A stretch of 64,000 nt of DNA from Candidatus Tanganyikabacteria bacterium (lineage in GTDB: Bacteria > Cyanobacteriota > Sericytochromatia > S15B-MN24 > VGJW01), in assembly GCA_016867265.1 (NCBI GenBank), contig VGJW01000014.1:24778-88777 (forward strand), read 5' to 3'. Positions 35,039 to 43,983 of this stretch are shown piece after piece. Under the pieces are notes generated by a model that worked only from the letters and a program-made list of their open reading frames with translations, was not told the origin of the DNA and did not search any database. The position numbers and the translations under genes are program-made. How positions within the stretch are numbered: position 1 is the stretch's first letter; each line of letters opens with the position of its first letter.

Positions 35039-35908
35039 TCACGCCCAGAAACGCCACCACGGTCGGCGACGCGCGTCGGCGGCCTGAAGGGCTTGGACAA
35101 CGCCCTCGACCAGCCCGACCTCGACGCTGCCACCGGGAACGTCTTCCGTCCGACTCGCAAGGGCGGCCTCCAGGTCCAGCATGCGCCGCTGGAGGCTGCG
35201 CATCGAATCATCCATCGCACGGCGCGCCTTCTGAGCGAGTTCCTGCTCCAGCTCCGCAAGCTGTTTCCTGAACGCCTCGCCCCGGACGGCATCCTCCTGC
35301 TCGTGCAGCTCGGCCTCGGCGCGGCGCGCAAGTTCGAGTTCCTCAAGACGCTGCCGCAAGGACGCATAGGCCTCAGGACCATCACCCTCGGGAACTTGCC
35401 CCAACGTCTGGCGGACCTCGGCCAACTGCGCCTCCAGTTGGGCCATGCGGCTGACGCCGGCCGCAGCCATCTCCGACACCTGGTCCGAGAGGGCCTGAAG
35501 GCGACCGGGGTCCATGCCCGGCGCCTCGAGCAGACCCCGGACAGCCTCGTGCGCGGCCGCGATCTGGTGGTAGCGACCCTGCAAGTCCTGCAAGGCGGCG
35601 TGCTGTCCGGCGAGGAGCTGTTCCATCGCATCCTGGCGCTGCACAATGCGCGCCAGCACCTCCTCGAGATCGGGCCGCGTCTCGACCTGAGGGGACGAGG
35701 GGGCGAGGAGTACGCGGACCTCGTCCAAGGTTCGACCCTCGGCGACATACCCGGCGACCACGCGCAGGTTCTCGAGGTCGCGGGGACCGACGACGCGCCG
35801 CCCCTGCCGGTCCTTGGCGAAGCGCAGGTTCAGGACGCGCTCCCAAGCCCGGACCTCCGCCACGGAAACACCCAGTTCCCGGGCAGCTTGGGCCACGCTC
35901 AACCGCAT
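35039..35908 (-). CDS. MerR-type HTH protein with long coiled coil and Trp-rich tail (RacA-like)
   Basis: 289 aa. Residues 1-65 form a MerR-type winged helix (RLSVAQAARELGVSVAEVRAWER). Residues 75-265 are coiled coil with many Gln, Glu and Arg. The last residues are basic then aromatic (RRRPWWRFWA), suggesting membrane attachment. The architecture resembles RacA of Bacillus (MerR-like DNA-binding head, coiled coil, pole anchoring) rather than a metabolite-sensing MerR regulator. The homology is architectural only. It converges on gcvPB and is divergent from the ligase gene, 14 bases between starts. Confidence 0.65.
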   Translation of the reverse strand: MRLSVAQAARELGVSVAEVRAWERVLNLRFAKDRQGRRVVGPRDLENLRVVAGYVAEGRTLDEVRVLLAPSSPQVETRPDLEEVLARIVQRQDAMEQLLAGQHAALQDLQGRYHQIAAAHEAVRGLLEAPGMDPGRLQALSDQVSEMAAAGVSRMAQLEAQLAEVRQTLGQVPEGDGPEAYASLRQRLEELELARRAEAELHEQEDAVRGEAFRKQLAELEQELAQKARRAMDDSMRSLQRRMLDLEAALASRTEDVPGGSVEVGLVEGVVQALQAADARRRPWWRFWA

Positions 35909-35922
35909 GACATGATCCTATC

Positions 35923-36681
35923 GTGACGATGCACCCATGGCGACTGATCGCCGACCCGCCTGCTCCGGGGCGGTGGAACATGCTGGCGGACGAGGCCATG
36001 CTCGAGGCCCTCGCCGCGGGCATCACGGGCCCGACGCTGCGGCTGTATGGCTGGGATCCGGCTTGCCTGAGCCTGGGCCGGAATCAGGTGGCCCCGATCG
36101 GCCTCGAGGAACGGTCCGCGCGCCTCGGCATCGGGATCGTCCGCAGGCCCACCGGAGGCCAAGCCGTCCTGCACGCCTCGGAGGTCACCTATGCCGTCGT
36201 CACGGCGACGGCAGGAGAGGGCGTGCTCGGGGATTACCGCCGCCTGAATGAGCGCTTGGCCCGGGCCCTGATCGCCGTGGGCTTCCCCGCCGCGCTGATC
36301 CGCAGCGAGGCGACGGAATCGACAGCGCGTGCCAGTTGCTTTGCGCGGCCCGGCAGGGCGGATCTCGCGGTCGACGGGCGCAAGATCGGCGGATCGGCGC
36401 AAGTCCGCAGGGGCACGGTGCTGCTTCAGCACGGCAGCATCAAGCTCTGGCCCGCGGCATGTTCGCTCGCCCGGGTCCTGGGGCCGGGAACGCCCGAACC
36501 CGAGGTCCTCTGGCCCGCAGGTCCGCCCGGGGATCCGGAGGCATGCCGTGATCGCATCGCCCGGGCCATGGCCACGGCCTTCGGGTTGCCATGGGCGCCG
36601 ACGGCCCGCACGGACTGGGAAAGCGCGTGGATTCACGCCCGCACCGAGGGAGAATCCCCGGTCATCGCAGTTGGAACCTGA
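35923..36681 (+). CDS. LplA/LipM-type lipoate-octanoate transferase
   Basis: 252 aa biotin/lipoate A/B transferase fold. RRPTGGQAVLH is the substrate-binding loop, ASCFARPGRADLAVDGRKIGGSAQ follows the LipM/LplA order with a Cys in the position used by octanoyltransferase LipM, and HGSIKL comes next. It is small and has no C-terminal LplA accessory domain, favouring octanoyltransferase or a stand-alone ligase. Its location next to the glycine cleavage operon makes GcvH the likely target. Its 3' end overlaps the TonB gene by 20 bases. Confidence 0.82.
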   Translation: MTMHPWRLIADPPAPGRWNMLADEAMLEALAAGITGPTLRLYGWDPACLSLGRNQVAPIGLEERSARLGIGIVRRPTGGQAVLHASEVTYAVVTATAGEGVLGDYRRLNERLARALIAVGFPAALIRSEATESTARASCFARPGRADLAVDGRKIGGSAQVRRGTVLLQHGSIKLWPAACSLARVLGPGTPEPEVLWPAGPPGDPEACRDRIARAMATAFGLPWAPTARTDWESAWIHARTEGESPVIAVGT

Positions 36682-37474
36682 CAGAGACATAGCCTTCCTG
36701 GTCCGGGGCATCCCCGGCCAGAGGACTGAATCGCCAGCGCTGGAATGCGGCCAAGGCTGCGGCATCGAGCGTCCCGTCGCCCGACGAACGCTGGATGCGT
36801 GCTGCGGTGACCTCCCCGGATGCAGCGACCCGGATGACGGCACGGACGCTGCCCTCGGCAAGGCGCGCACGCGCCTCTTGGGGGTAATCCGGCTCGGGCC
36901 GTTCCAGAATCCGTCGACCGGCAAGGTCACCCCGTGCCCCCGAGCCTGTCGACACGGCGCCGCCCGGTGCCCCGCCCGACGCACCTCCCGGCTGGCCGTC
37001 CGGCTGGGATGGCCCCTCACCCGACCCCGGCAACGCGGACTCCGCGAGGCGCCGCCGCTGCCGCTCACGTTCCAGCGCCAGCGCGTCCACCTGCGGCTCG
37101 GGTTCGACCTGCCGTGCATCAGGGTCCGCCTGCGCGCGCGCCGGGCGGACTGCCGGACGCGACGCGACGGGGCGACGCACCGCGGCTTCGGGACGGGGCG
37201 CCGGAGCCTCGGCAGGCGCCGGGCGCTCGGCCGCAGGACGCGCCTGAACCGGACCGGGTGCCGGAAGACCTGCCAGAGGACGTGTGGTGTCGCCAGCCAG
37301 GCCTCCGAGGTCGACCAGGGACACCACGAGGGGCTCGGGTGTCGGGAGGACCAGCGGCAATTCGGGCCGCGGCCAGAAAAACAGCCAGATCAGGAACAGG
37401 GCATGGACCAGCAGCGACAGGCCCCAGGCTTCCGGGTCCGGCCGGGCCTTGCGGCGACGGGACAAGGCAGCCAT
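36662..37474 (-). CDS. TonB-like energy transducer
   Basis: About 270 aa. A short cytoplasmic basic head (ALSRRRKARP) precedes one transmembrane helix (AWGLSLLVHALFLIWLFFW). A long Pro/Ala/Arg-rich periplasm-spanning region follows (about 60-190), then a TonB C-terminal domain (PDYPQEARARLAEGSVRAVIRV...FQRWRFSP). It would carry proton-motive energy to an outer-membrane partner, the obvious one being the barrel protein encoded directly upstream. Start is ATG 37474 or TTG 37480 that overlaps the upstream stop. No exbB or exbD is near. Confidence 0.85.
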   Translation of the reverse strand: MAALSRRRKARPDPEAWGLSLLVHALFLIWLFFWPRPELPLVLPTPEPLVVSLVDLGGLAGDTTRPLAGLPAPGPVQARPAAERPAPAEAPAPRPEAAVRRPVASRPAVRPARAQADPDARQVEPEPQVDALALERERQRRRLAESALPGSGEGPSQPDGQPGGASGGAPGGAVSTGSGARGDLAGRRILERPEPDYPQEARARLAEGSVRAVIRVAASGEVTAARIQRSSGDGTLDAAALAAFQRWRFSPLAGDAPDQEGYVSVRFQLR

Positions 37475-37476
37475 CG

Positions 37477-39189
37477 TCAAAAGCCCCGTGAGGCGCCCAG
37501 CACGAGCAGCGCCGGACGCATGTAGTAGCCGGGAGCCGGCTCGCGCAACGCGATGATCGGCCACGAGGTCGCCCGGCCAAAGACTTCCCAGGACGCGCCC
37601 AATGGAACGCCGACCGTACCCTCGATGCGGACCGCGGAACCCTCTGCGGCCTTGCCCGACTCTAGCCATGCCCCTGACAATTGATCGGCCTCCAGAAGCA
37701 CGTCGAGTCCGACGGCCCAGTCGCCGGCCCAGCGAGCATCGTGGGCAAGACGCAGTTCCTGATGGCGTACCCCGGCGACAGGCAAGTCCTCGAAGGCCCA
37801 CTCCACCTGTTGGGCAAAGCCTTCCCACGGCTGCCATTGCAGCGCAAGCCGCGCCTCGGTCCGGGGCTGCCAGCGGGGATCCTGCTGGATCGACCAGAGG
37901 CCGCCGCCCGCCTCACGCCAGACGACGGGATCCAGGACGCGGGCCAACGAGGCCTCGCTGCTCAGGAACAAGTCGGGTGCAAGGCGCCACGACAGACCGC
38001 TTTCCCATCGCGGCTCGACACGCACGGGGCGCAAGCTCATCCGGGCCACCACGGGGTCTCGTCGCCGAAGCAACGTCGCAAGGGTCGGCCAGTCGGCATG
38101 CGTCGACAGGCCAGACCACAGCTGAAGCGGGCGCTGCCAGGCCTCCGGCTCGGCGGTGCGACCGGGCAGGCGTGGCGCCCATTTCAGCCTCAAGGCCGGA
38201 TCGAGATAGCTTGACGCACCCAATTGGGTGGCACCGAGTCCGGCTTCGAGGTCGAGATCAGCGACAGGCAGCGTCCAAGGCTCAGCCGCCACCATCGTCC
38301 GAAGCACCATGCCGTCGTTTGCGGAGTCCTCCTCGCGCGAGTGCCCGACTTGACCGACGGTCCAATCCAGCCGCAACGGCAGCCCCAACGCGCCCGGCGT
38401 GACGGTACGCGTCCCTTCGAGTTGCCAACGGGTCTGCGTCGTCCCCATCGTCGTGCGCCAGGGCCCCACCGTGATTTGATTGGCCAGCTCAGCCCGCGAG
38501 AACGTCAAGACCGCGTCGGGAAGGGCCTCGTCCCATCCAGCCGAGACCTCGAGGACTTGCCGGGTCAGGTCGTAGCGACCCGTTCGCCGATGCACGCCCT
38601 CGAGCCCCATCTGGGCCCAGCCACCGCGCTCGTGGGCGATGTGCTGATCGAAGGCCAGCGTCGACCAGCCGTCGAGGGCGTGCCATTCGGCGCGTGCATC
38701 GGACAGCAGGGTAAAGCCACCCAGGGTCCACGCCGCAGCCCCCCCGAGCCTGCCCCGCCACGTCGACGGGCCACCCAGCAACGCATCTCCCAGGGCCAAC
38801 TCGAGTTGCGCGATGGCCGGTACCGGATTGGCATCAAGCGTCGCCCCCTCATCGCCCGGGCGCTCCAAGGGCACGGGAAGCACGAGCGAGGAGAGGGAGC
38901 CGGACATGGGCCGTACGGGTAGAGGAGGTTCGATCATGCCCGCGAGATCGGGATCGTCGAGGCGAACCTTGCGACCCCGCGCCTGGGGCAGCCGCAGGCG
39001 GCGACCCGTCACCGTGATGGGTGGCAACTCCATGGGCAACCGTTCGGCTTCACGGCCTGCCTGTGCTGCGGAGGCGCTGGCCTCGAGGACGACGGGCACC
39101 AGAGCCTCGGACTCGAGGGCCATGGCCGGGCAAGGCCCAAGGATGGGCACGGCCGCTGTCACGGCAGCCAGCAGGAGAAAATGGCGCAT
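37477..39189 (-). CDS. Predicted outer-membrane beta-barrel with TonB-box-like motif and no recognisable plug
   Basis: About 570 aa. Signal peptide MRHFLLLAAVTAAVPILGPC ends near AMA. PPITVTGRR at residues 56-64 resembles a TonB box. From about residue 130 the sequence alternates strand-like segments with Trp/Tyr pairs (GWSTLAFDQHIAHERGGWAQM, LDWTVGQVG, GLSWRLAPDLFL) and ends in LLVLGASRGF, a C-terminal aromatic typical of barrels. A TonB-dependent receptor plug domain is not seen between 65 and 130. ATG 39189 overlaps the TPR stop (TGATG). Substrate unknown. Confidence 0.65.
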   Translation of the reverse strand: MRHFLLLAAVTAAVPILGPCPAMALESEALVPVVLEASASAAQAGREAERLPMELPPITVTGRRLRLPQARGRKVRLDDPDLAGMIEPPLPVRPMSGSLSSLVLPVPLERPGDEGATLDANPVPAIAQLELALGDALLGGPSTWRGRLGGAAAWTLGGFTLLSDARAEWHALDGWSTLAFDQHIAHERGGWAQMGLEGVHRRTGRYDLTRQVLEVSAGWDEALPDAVLTFSRAELANQITVGPWRTTMGTTQTRWQLEGTRTVTPGALGLPLRLDWTVGQVGHSREEDSANDGMVLRTMVAAEPWTLPVADLDLEAGLGATQLGASSYLDPALRLKWAPRLPGRTAEPEAWQRPLQLWSGLSTHADWPTLATLLRRRDPVVARMSLRPVRVEPRWESGLSWRLAPDLFLSSEASLARVLDPVVWREAGGGLWSIQQDPRWQPRTEARLALQWQPWEGFAQQVEWAFEDLPVAGVRHQELRLAHDARWAGDWAVGLDVLLEADQLSGAWLESGKAAEGSAVRIEGTVGVPLGASWEVFGRATSWPIIALREPAPGYYMRPALLVLGASRGF

Positions 39190-42140
39190 CAGCGTTTCCC
39201 CTTGGCCGGACGCCGGACAAACTGCCGGATGAAGGCCAAGCGGGCCTCTGCCTCGCGGCGCTGGGCGGCGGGGGCAAGCTTCTCGCCTACGAGCGTGGTG
39301 TACAAGCGCTCGGCACCGTCCCACTCCTTTCGGATCTCGAGGACCTGGCCCCGCAGCAACCGGGCCTGCGCCCGCCACGCCGAGAGGCCCGACGACACGT
39401 CCCGAGGCCACGCCCCGTCCGCCAGCGGCTTGAGGATGACCTCGGCGTCCTCGAATCTGCCTTGCGTCACCAACGTCGAGGCCAGCCAGTAGCGGGCCTT
39501 CCAGTGGGCATCGCCTCCAGGCAGGCCGCGCACGGCCGCACGGAGCGCAAAGGCAGCCTCGTCCAGGTCCTGCCTGCGCACCATACGTTCGCCGTAGGCC
39601 ATCCACGAGGTGGCCCGCACCGCCATGTCGGCGGAGGCCTCGGCCATCCATCGGTCGAGCGTGGTCCGCTCGCGCTCGGGCAAGTCCAACGTGGCATAGT
39701 TGCGACACAGGCGCTCCCAGAACGGATCCCGCGCGTCGACCTGCTGCAGGAGGATCTCCTCGAGACACTCGGCAGCCCCCATCCGATCGCCGGATTGCTC
39801 GAGGGCTTCCACACGGGCCATACGGCTGGCAGCATCCTGCACAGGCAAGCTGGCCCATGTCGCGGCGGCAGCGCGCCACTGCCCCGAAGCAGCATGGCCG
39901 CGCGCCACCTGGCGCAGCAGGCCGTCGGCCCACGGACTGGCCGACGCCACACCCGTCAGCAGGGAGCCGGCCCCTGCCCACGCCCCGGTCGCGATCTGGG
40001 CCTCGATGAGCGGCTTCCACAACTGGTCCTGTTCCCCGGGGAAGCCACGGGCTTCCGAAGCCAGACGGGCATAGTGGGCAGTTGCCCGATCGGGCACGCC
40101 GGCGCGACTCCAGGCAACGGCCGCAGCCAGGCGCTCCTTGCGACCTGCGGCCACGTCCGCGTCGGGATTCTCGAGAAGAGCATCCAATACCGTCCCAGCC
40201 TCAGCCCAGCGCTCCGCCTTCTGCAGCATCTCGGCCTGCTGGCGCCTCGCCTGCCTGCCGCGTTCGCCACCAAGGGCCACGCAGGCACCATACTGGGCAG
40301 CAGCGGCAACCCAGTCTCCCTCGTCGGCCATGGCTTCGGCCAGCCACCAGGCCGCCTCGGCACCACGCGAGGGATCGGCCCCGGCTGCAATCTCGGCGAG
40401 CAGGACACGCGCCGCCTTGGGCCGGCCGGCATCGAGCAGAAGCAGGCCCAGATGGTAGCGCGCGTCGCGGCGTCGACGCCCATCGGCCAGGCGACGGGAG
40501 GCCTCCTCGAAGGCTGCGGCGGCCAGGCCGGCCTCATCCAGGTCGAGCCGTGCCCAAGCCAAGCCATACCAGGCGTCGGGGACACGGGGAGATTCGAGAT
40601 GGTCGCGCAACAACTCGAGGTAGAGGCGGGCCGCTTCGCCATGGCGCTCCCGACGCGAAGCGGCCTCGGCTTGCCAGAACAAGGCCTCGGCCCGCAAGGC
40701 CGGTTCCCCGACCTTGGCGAAGGCTGCCTCGGCAGCGGCATCATCACCTGCCCGCAGGTAGGCCAACCCCAGCTTGAAGACTACGGCAGCGCCCTTCCCC
40801 CCGAGCAACATCAGCGCATCAGGACGGCTTGCCAGACGCTGGTAGTTGACGATGGCCTCGGCGGTGCGGCCTTGGCTGAGTTGGGCTTCTGCCAGCAACC
40901 ACAGAGCCGCGGAGGCCATCCTGCCGCCGGGATGGTCGCGAACGATGGTGGCCGCAAGCGCCAGGGCCTCGCCCGTCTGCCCCCCGCGCAAGGCAAGCCC
41001 GGCACGCTGGAAGAGGGCTTGTTCCGACCAAGCCGCGACCCCGATGGGCTCGACCTCCTGGTAACGCGCGTCGGCCTCGGCCAAGCGACCCGCATCCTGA
41101 AGGAGGCGTCCCTCGAGGTAGCGTGCCGGTGCCTGGAGCAGACCGGCCCAGCGTTCGCGGCGATAGACCTCGATGACCCGGAGGGCCTCGTCCGTCCGCC
41201 GCAGCCGCCACAGGGCCCACGCACGGCCGACGAGGGCATGGTCGCGCAGGGGCCGATCACTGGCGGCCTGCTCCCACGCAGCCGACGCACGGTCCCAGTC
41301 TTCTTCGCGGGCAGCCGCCTCACCCCGCAGGAAGGCCAGCGTGGCCGACAGGTTGACACCCGCAATCTCGGGATAACCGCCGGAGACATACCGAGCCAAC
41401 GCATCGGCCGCCTGCCCCGGACGCCCCATCCGAAGGTGGTGGTTCACGACCTCGAGTTGCGCCAGTCCGGCCCGCTGCGACGCCGGGGCCAGCCGCGCGA
41501 CATCCTGGAAGCGCCCCAGCGCGAAGGCCGCATGGCCCGTCGCCTTGGCCGCGAGGCCCGAAAGCCACATGGCCTCCACGAGTGCGGCGGCATGCCCCTC
41601 GGTCGCACCGGAACCGCGCGGCGCCTCGAGCGTCGGGCGCAGGACCTTCAAGGTGGCATCGGGGTCACCTGCGGCAAGGCAAAGGCGGGCCAACTCGGCA
41701 CGGACGGCCTCCGCACGCGCGCCATCGACAGTGGGTAGCAAGGCCTCGAGATCAGCCCTTGCCCGGGCTGGTCGCCCCGTCCGGACGTGCAGCCAGGCGA
41801 GCGCCTCGAGGGCTTCGGGATGGTAGGGACTGTGGAGCGGCACGGCGGCGTAGGCGAGCGTGGCCTCTTCCCATTGGCCGGCATGCATCGCCCCGCGCGC
41901 GTGCCAGACAAGGGCGCGCTCCTCCTCAAGGGTGCGCGGGGGACCGACGCGCGGCGCCCGGGGCAACCAGGCCCAGCCTCCCTGACGCGCCAGCCGGTCC
42001 GGGCCGAGTACGGCACCCCGTGGCATCGCGAGGGCCGGCCCGGTCACAAAAACGACGGCCAGGGCCACGATCCCCAGCAGGACGACTGGCGCAGGGCCCC
42101 GGTGGCCTTCCGCCCCTGCTGGTCCGCGAACCCAAGGCAT
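39189..42140 (-). CDS. Large exported TPR-repeat protein
   Basis: About 983 aa. After a hydrophobic segment at residues 20-40 (VVLLGIVALAVVFVTGPALA), which is a signal peptide or membrane anchor, the rest is almost entirely tetratricopeptide-like helical pairs with recurring Ala/Leu/Trp, rich in Arg and Glu. ATG 42140 gives the signal segment at a normal position. It is the first gene of the operon TPR, OM barrel, TonB. A periplasmic scaffold or lid for the barrel is plausible. It is divergent from the MFS gene, with 64 bases between starts. Confidence 0.7.
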   Translation of the reverse strand: MPWVRGPAGAEGHRGPAPVVLLGIVALAVVFVTGPALAMPRGAVLGPDRLARQGGWAWLPRAPRVGPPRTLEEERALVWHARGAMHAGQWEEATLAYAAVPLHSPYHPEALEALAWLHVRTGRPARARADLEALLPTVDGARAEAVRAELARLCLAAGDPDATLKVLRPTLEAPRGSGATEGHAAALVEAMWLSGLAAKATGHAAFALGRFQDVARLAPASQRAGLAQLEVVNHHLRMGRPGQAADALARYVSGGYPEIAGVNLSATLAFLRGEAAAREEDWDRASAAWEQAASDRPLRDHALVGRAWALWRLRRTDEALRVIEVYRRERWAGLLQAPARYLEGRLLQDAGRLAEADARYQEVEPIGVAAWSEQALFQRAGLALRGGQTGEALALAATIVRDHPGGRMASAALWLLAEAQLSQGRTAEAIVNYQRLASRPDALMLLGGKGAAVVFKLGLAYLRAGDDAAAEAAFAKVGEPALRAEALFWQAEAASRRERHGEAARLYLELLRDHLESPRVPDAWYGLAWARLDLDEAGLAAAAFEEASRRLADGRRRRDARYHLGLLLLDAGRPKAARVLLAEIAAGADPSRGAEAAWWLAEAMADEGDWVAAAAQYGACVALGGERGRQARRQQAEMLQKAERWAEAGTVLDALLENPDADVAAGRKERLAAAVAWSRAGVPDRATAHYARLASEARGFPGEQDQLWKPLIEAQIATGAWAGAGSLLTGVASASPWADGLLRQVARGHAASGQWRAAAATWASLPVQDAASRMARVEALEQSGDRMGAAECLEEILLQQVDARDPFWERLCRNYATLDLPERERTTLDRWMAEASADMAVRATSWMAYGERMVRRQDLDEAAFALRAAVRGLPGGDAHWKARYWLASTLVTQGRFEDAEVILKPLADGAWPRDVSSGLSAWRAQARLLRGQVLEIRKEWDGAERLYTTLVGEKLAPAAQRREAEARLAFIRQFVRRPAKGKR

Positions 42141-42204
42141 GGTCCCATGTTGGCCAACGGCGCGCGTCACCGCAAGGCGACCGATCACACCCTGCGGAGG
42201 GAAG

Positions 42205-43506
42205 ATGCCCCGGCAGCTCAGCATCATCGCCTATCCTCCCTTCGCCTCGGTCCTCGCCCTCTGCAGCCTGCCGGTCTTCCTGTGGTTGCCGACGCTGTAT
42301 GGCGGCCTGGGGGTGGGGTTGGGCCTGATGGGCATCGTGCTGCTGGGTGCCCGGTTGGCCGATGCCGTCCTGGATCCCTGGATCGGGCGCGGCTGCGACC
42401 AGTGGCGCATCGGCCCCAGGGGCGTCCTGGCCCTTGCGGCACCCTGCCTCGCGCTGTCCGTGGCTGCACTGTTCCGCCCGCCGACTGGGGTATCCCCGCT
42501 ACCTTGGCTGGCCGGAAGCCTCGCGGCCTTCACCGTGTCCTTCAGCGCTGCGTCGATTGCCCACACGGCCCTCGCCATGCATTGGGGAGCCGGGGAGGAG
42601 GAAGGCACGCGCATCTGGACGGTGCGCGAGGCCTTCGGGCTGCTGGGTACGTTGGCCGCCACTGTCCTGCCCCATATCCTTGGCGGTTCGGAACATCCCG
42701 AACGGGGCCTCGCCCCGATGGCCATCGGCCTGCTGGTGGCCGTGCCCGTGCTGGCCTTGCCGGCCTTGATGACACCCAAGACACAAACCGGGGCCCCAGA
42801 GCCGAACGGCGAGCCACCGATGCCCGAGGAAACGGGCTGGAGGTCCACCTTGGCTCCCCTGGCTGATCCGGTCTTCCGGCGGCTCCTGGCCGTGTTTCTG
42901 GTCAATGGCACGGCAAGTGCCCTGCCGGCCTCGACCGTCGTCTTCTATGTCAAGGATCGCCTTGGTGCCGGCACGATGCTGCCCATCTTCCTGATCGTTT
43001 ACATGCTCGCGGGCGCAGCGGGCATGCCCTGGTGGACGCAGCGGGCAAGTTCCGTCGGCCATCGGCGTGCGTGGCAGGAAGCCATCATGCTCGCCACCGG
43101 AGCCTTTGTCTGGGCGACCTTCCTGGGCGAAGGAGCCACGTGGGCCTATGGTGCCGTGTGCGTGGCCGCCGGTCTCGCCTTGGGTGCGGAAGTCGCCCTG
43201 CCGCCCGCCATGGTGGCGAACAACCTTGCGAAGGGCGGTCGCACCCACCTTGCGGGCCGGGCCTTCGGGTTGATGGGCACGGCCGGGAAGATCAACCTTG
43301 CGATTGCCAGCGCCATCAGCTTGCCCCTGCTCGAATTCGTCGGCTTCCAGACCGGCAAGACCAATGCGACCGTCGCCCTCGTCACCCTGGGCATCGTCTA
43401 CGCCGGGTTGCCCTGCGCGCTCAAGCTCTGGGCCTGGGTCTTGCTCGGCCGCGTTGCAGAAACCCAAGCAGCCGGGCCCCCGGCGCAAGCGCCGGAGGCC
43501 CGGTAG
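42205..43506 (+). CDS. MFS transporter of the sugar-cation symporter (MFS_2/MelB) type
   Basis: 433 aa with about 12 transmembrane helices. LARLADAVLDPWIGRGCDQW near residue 50 matches the loop-2 Asp motif of GPH/MelB-type symporters, which couple sugar transport to Na+ or H+. LADPVFRRLLAVFLVNGTAS begins the second half. ATG 42205 follows GGAGGGAAG. A strong GC-rich hairpin (43472-43503) covers its last codons. Substrate not predictable by eye. Confidence 0.8.
   Translation: MPRQLSIIAYPPFASVLALCSLPVFLWLPTLYGGLGVGLGLMGIVLLGARLADAVLDPWIGRGCDQWRIGPRGVLALAAPCLALSVAALFRPPTGVSPLPWLAGSLAAFTVSFSAASIAHTALAMHWGAGEEEGTRIWTVREAFGLLGTLAATVLPHILGGSEHPERGLAPMAIGLLVAVPVLALPALMTPKTQTGAPEPNGEPPMPEETGWRSTLAPLADPVFRRLLAVFLVNGTASALPASTVVFYVKDRLGAGTMLPIFLIVYMLAGAAGMPWWTQRASSVGHRRAWQEAIMLATGAFVWATFLGEGATWAYGAVCVAAGLALGAEVALPPAMVANNLAKGGRTHLAGRAFGLMGTAGKINLAIASAISLPLLEFVGFQTGKTNATVALVTLGIVYAGLPCALKLWAWVLLGRVAETQAAGPPAQAPEAR
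43472..43503. terminator. GC-rich hairpin between MFS gene and rplL
   Basis: CCGGGCCCCCGGCGC pairs with GCGCCGGAGGCCCGG (about 14 bp with one mismatch, tiny loop). No T-run in either direction, so it may slow or stop transcription from both converging genes without being a textbook terminator. Confidence 0.45.
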
Positions 43507-43521
43507 GAATGATCGTCGGGA

Positions 43522-43902
43522 CTACTTGATCTCGACGGTGGCGCCTTCGGCCGTAAGCTTGGCCTTGAGCTCTTCGGCCTCTTCCTTCTTGCACTTCTCC
43601 TTGACGGGCTTCGGTGCGGAATCGACCAGCTCCTTGGCTTCCTTCAGACCCAGGCCGGTCAGCTCGCGCACGACCTTGAGCACCTGGATCTTCTTGTCGC
43701 CGGCGTTGGTGAGGATGACGTCGAACTCGGTCTTCTCCTCTTCGGCGGCGGGGGCGGGACCGCCACCGACCGCGGCCACGGCCACGGGGGCAGCCGCGCT
43801 GACGCCGAACTTCTCTTCCATCATCTTGACGAGGTCAGCAACCTCGAGCAGGGGCATGGCGCCGATCGCGTCGACGATCTCTTCCTTGGTAAGCGTAGGC
43901 AT
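43522..43902 (-). CDS. rplL: Ribosomal protein L7/L12
   Basis: 126 aa. The N-terminal dimerisation helix [24 protein letters not shown] leads to an Ala/Gly/Pro hinge, then the factor-binding C-terminal domain [39 protein letters not shown] in fragments. ATG 43902 gives the family start. It is last in the rplKAJL series. The usual next gene, rpoB, is absent; a convergent transporter lies there. Confidence 0.97.
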   Translation of the reverse strand: MPTLTKEEIVDAIGAMPLLEVADLVKMMEEKFGVSAAAPVAVAAVGGGPAPAAEEEKTEFDVILTNAGDKKIQVLKVVRELTGLGLKEAKELVDSAPKPVKEKCKKEEAEELKAKLTAEGATVEIK

Positions 43903-43983
43903 GGAAACTCTCTCCATCACGAAACAGGGTTGGGGAATGACGTCGGGTCCGCCGCAGCCCATTGGCCACGGCAGCACCCGGAC

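Noticed and set aside
37477..40020. N-terminal extension of the barrel gene to 40020
   Set aside because: The extra 277 residues overlap the TPR gene and lack sense; the signal peptide at 39189 sets the start.
39021..41738. 905-codon open frame on the plus strand opposite the TPR gene
   Set aside because: Composition (Gly, Arg, Pro, His) is that of an antisense frame of a high-GC gene. The minus-strand protein has signal and TPR pattern.
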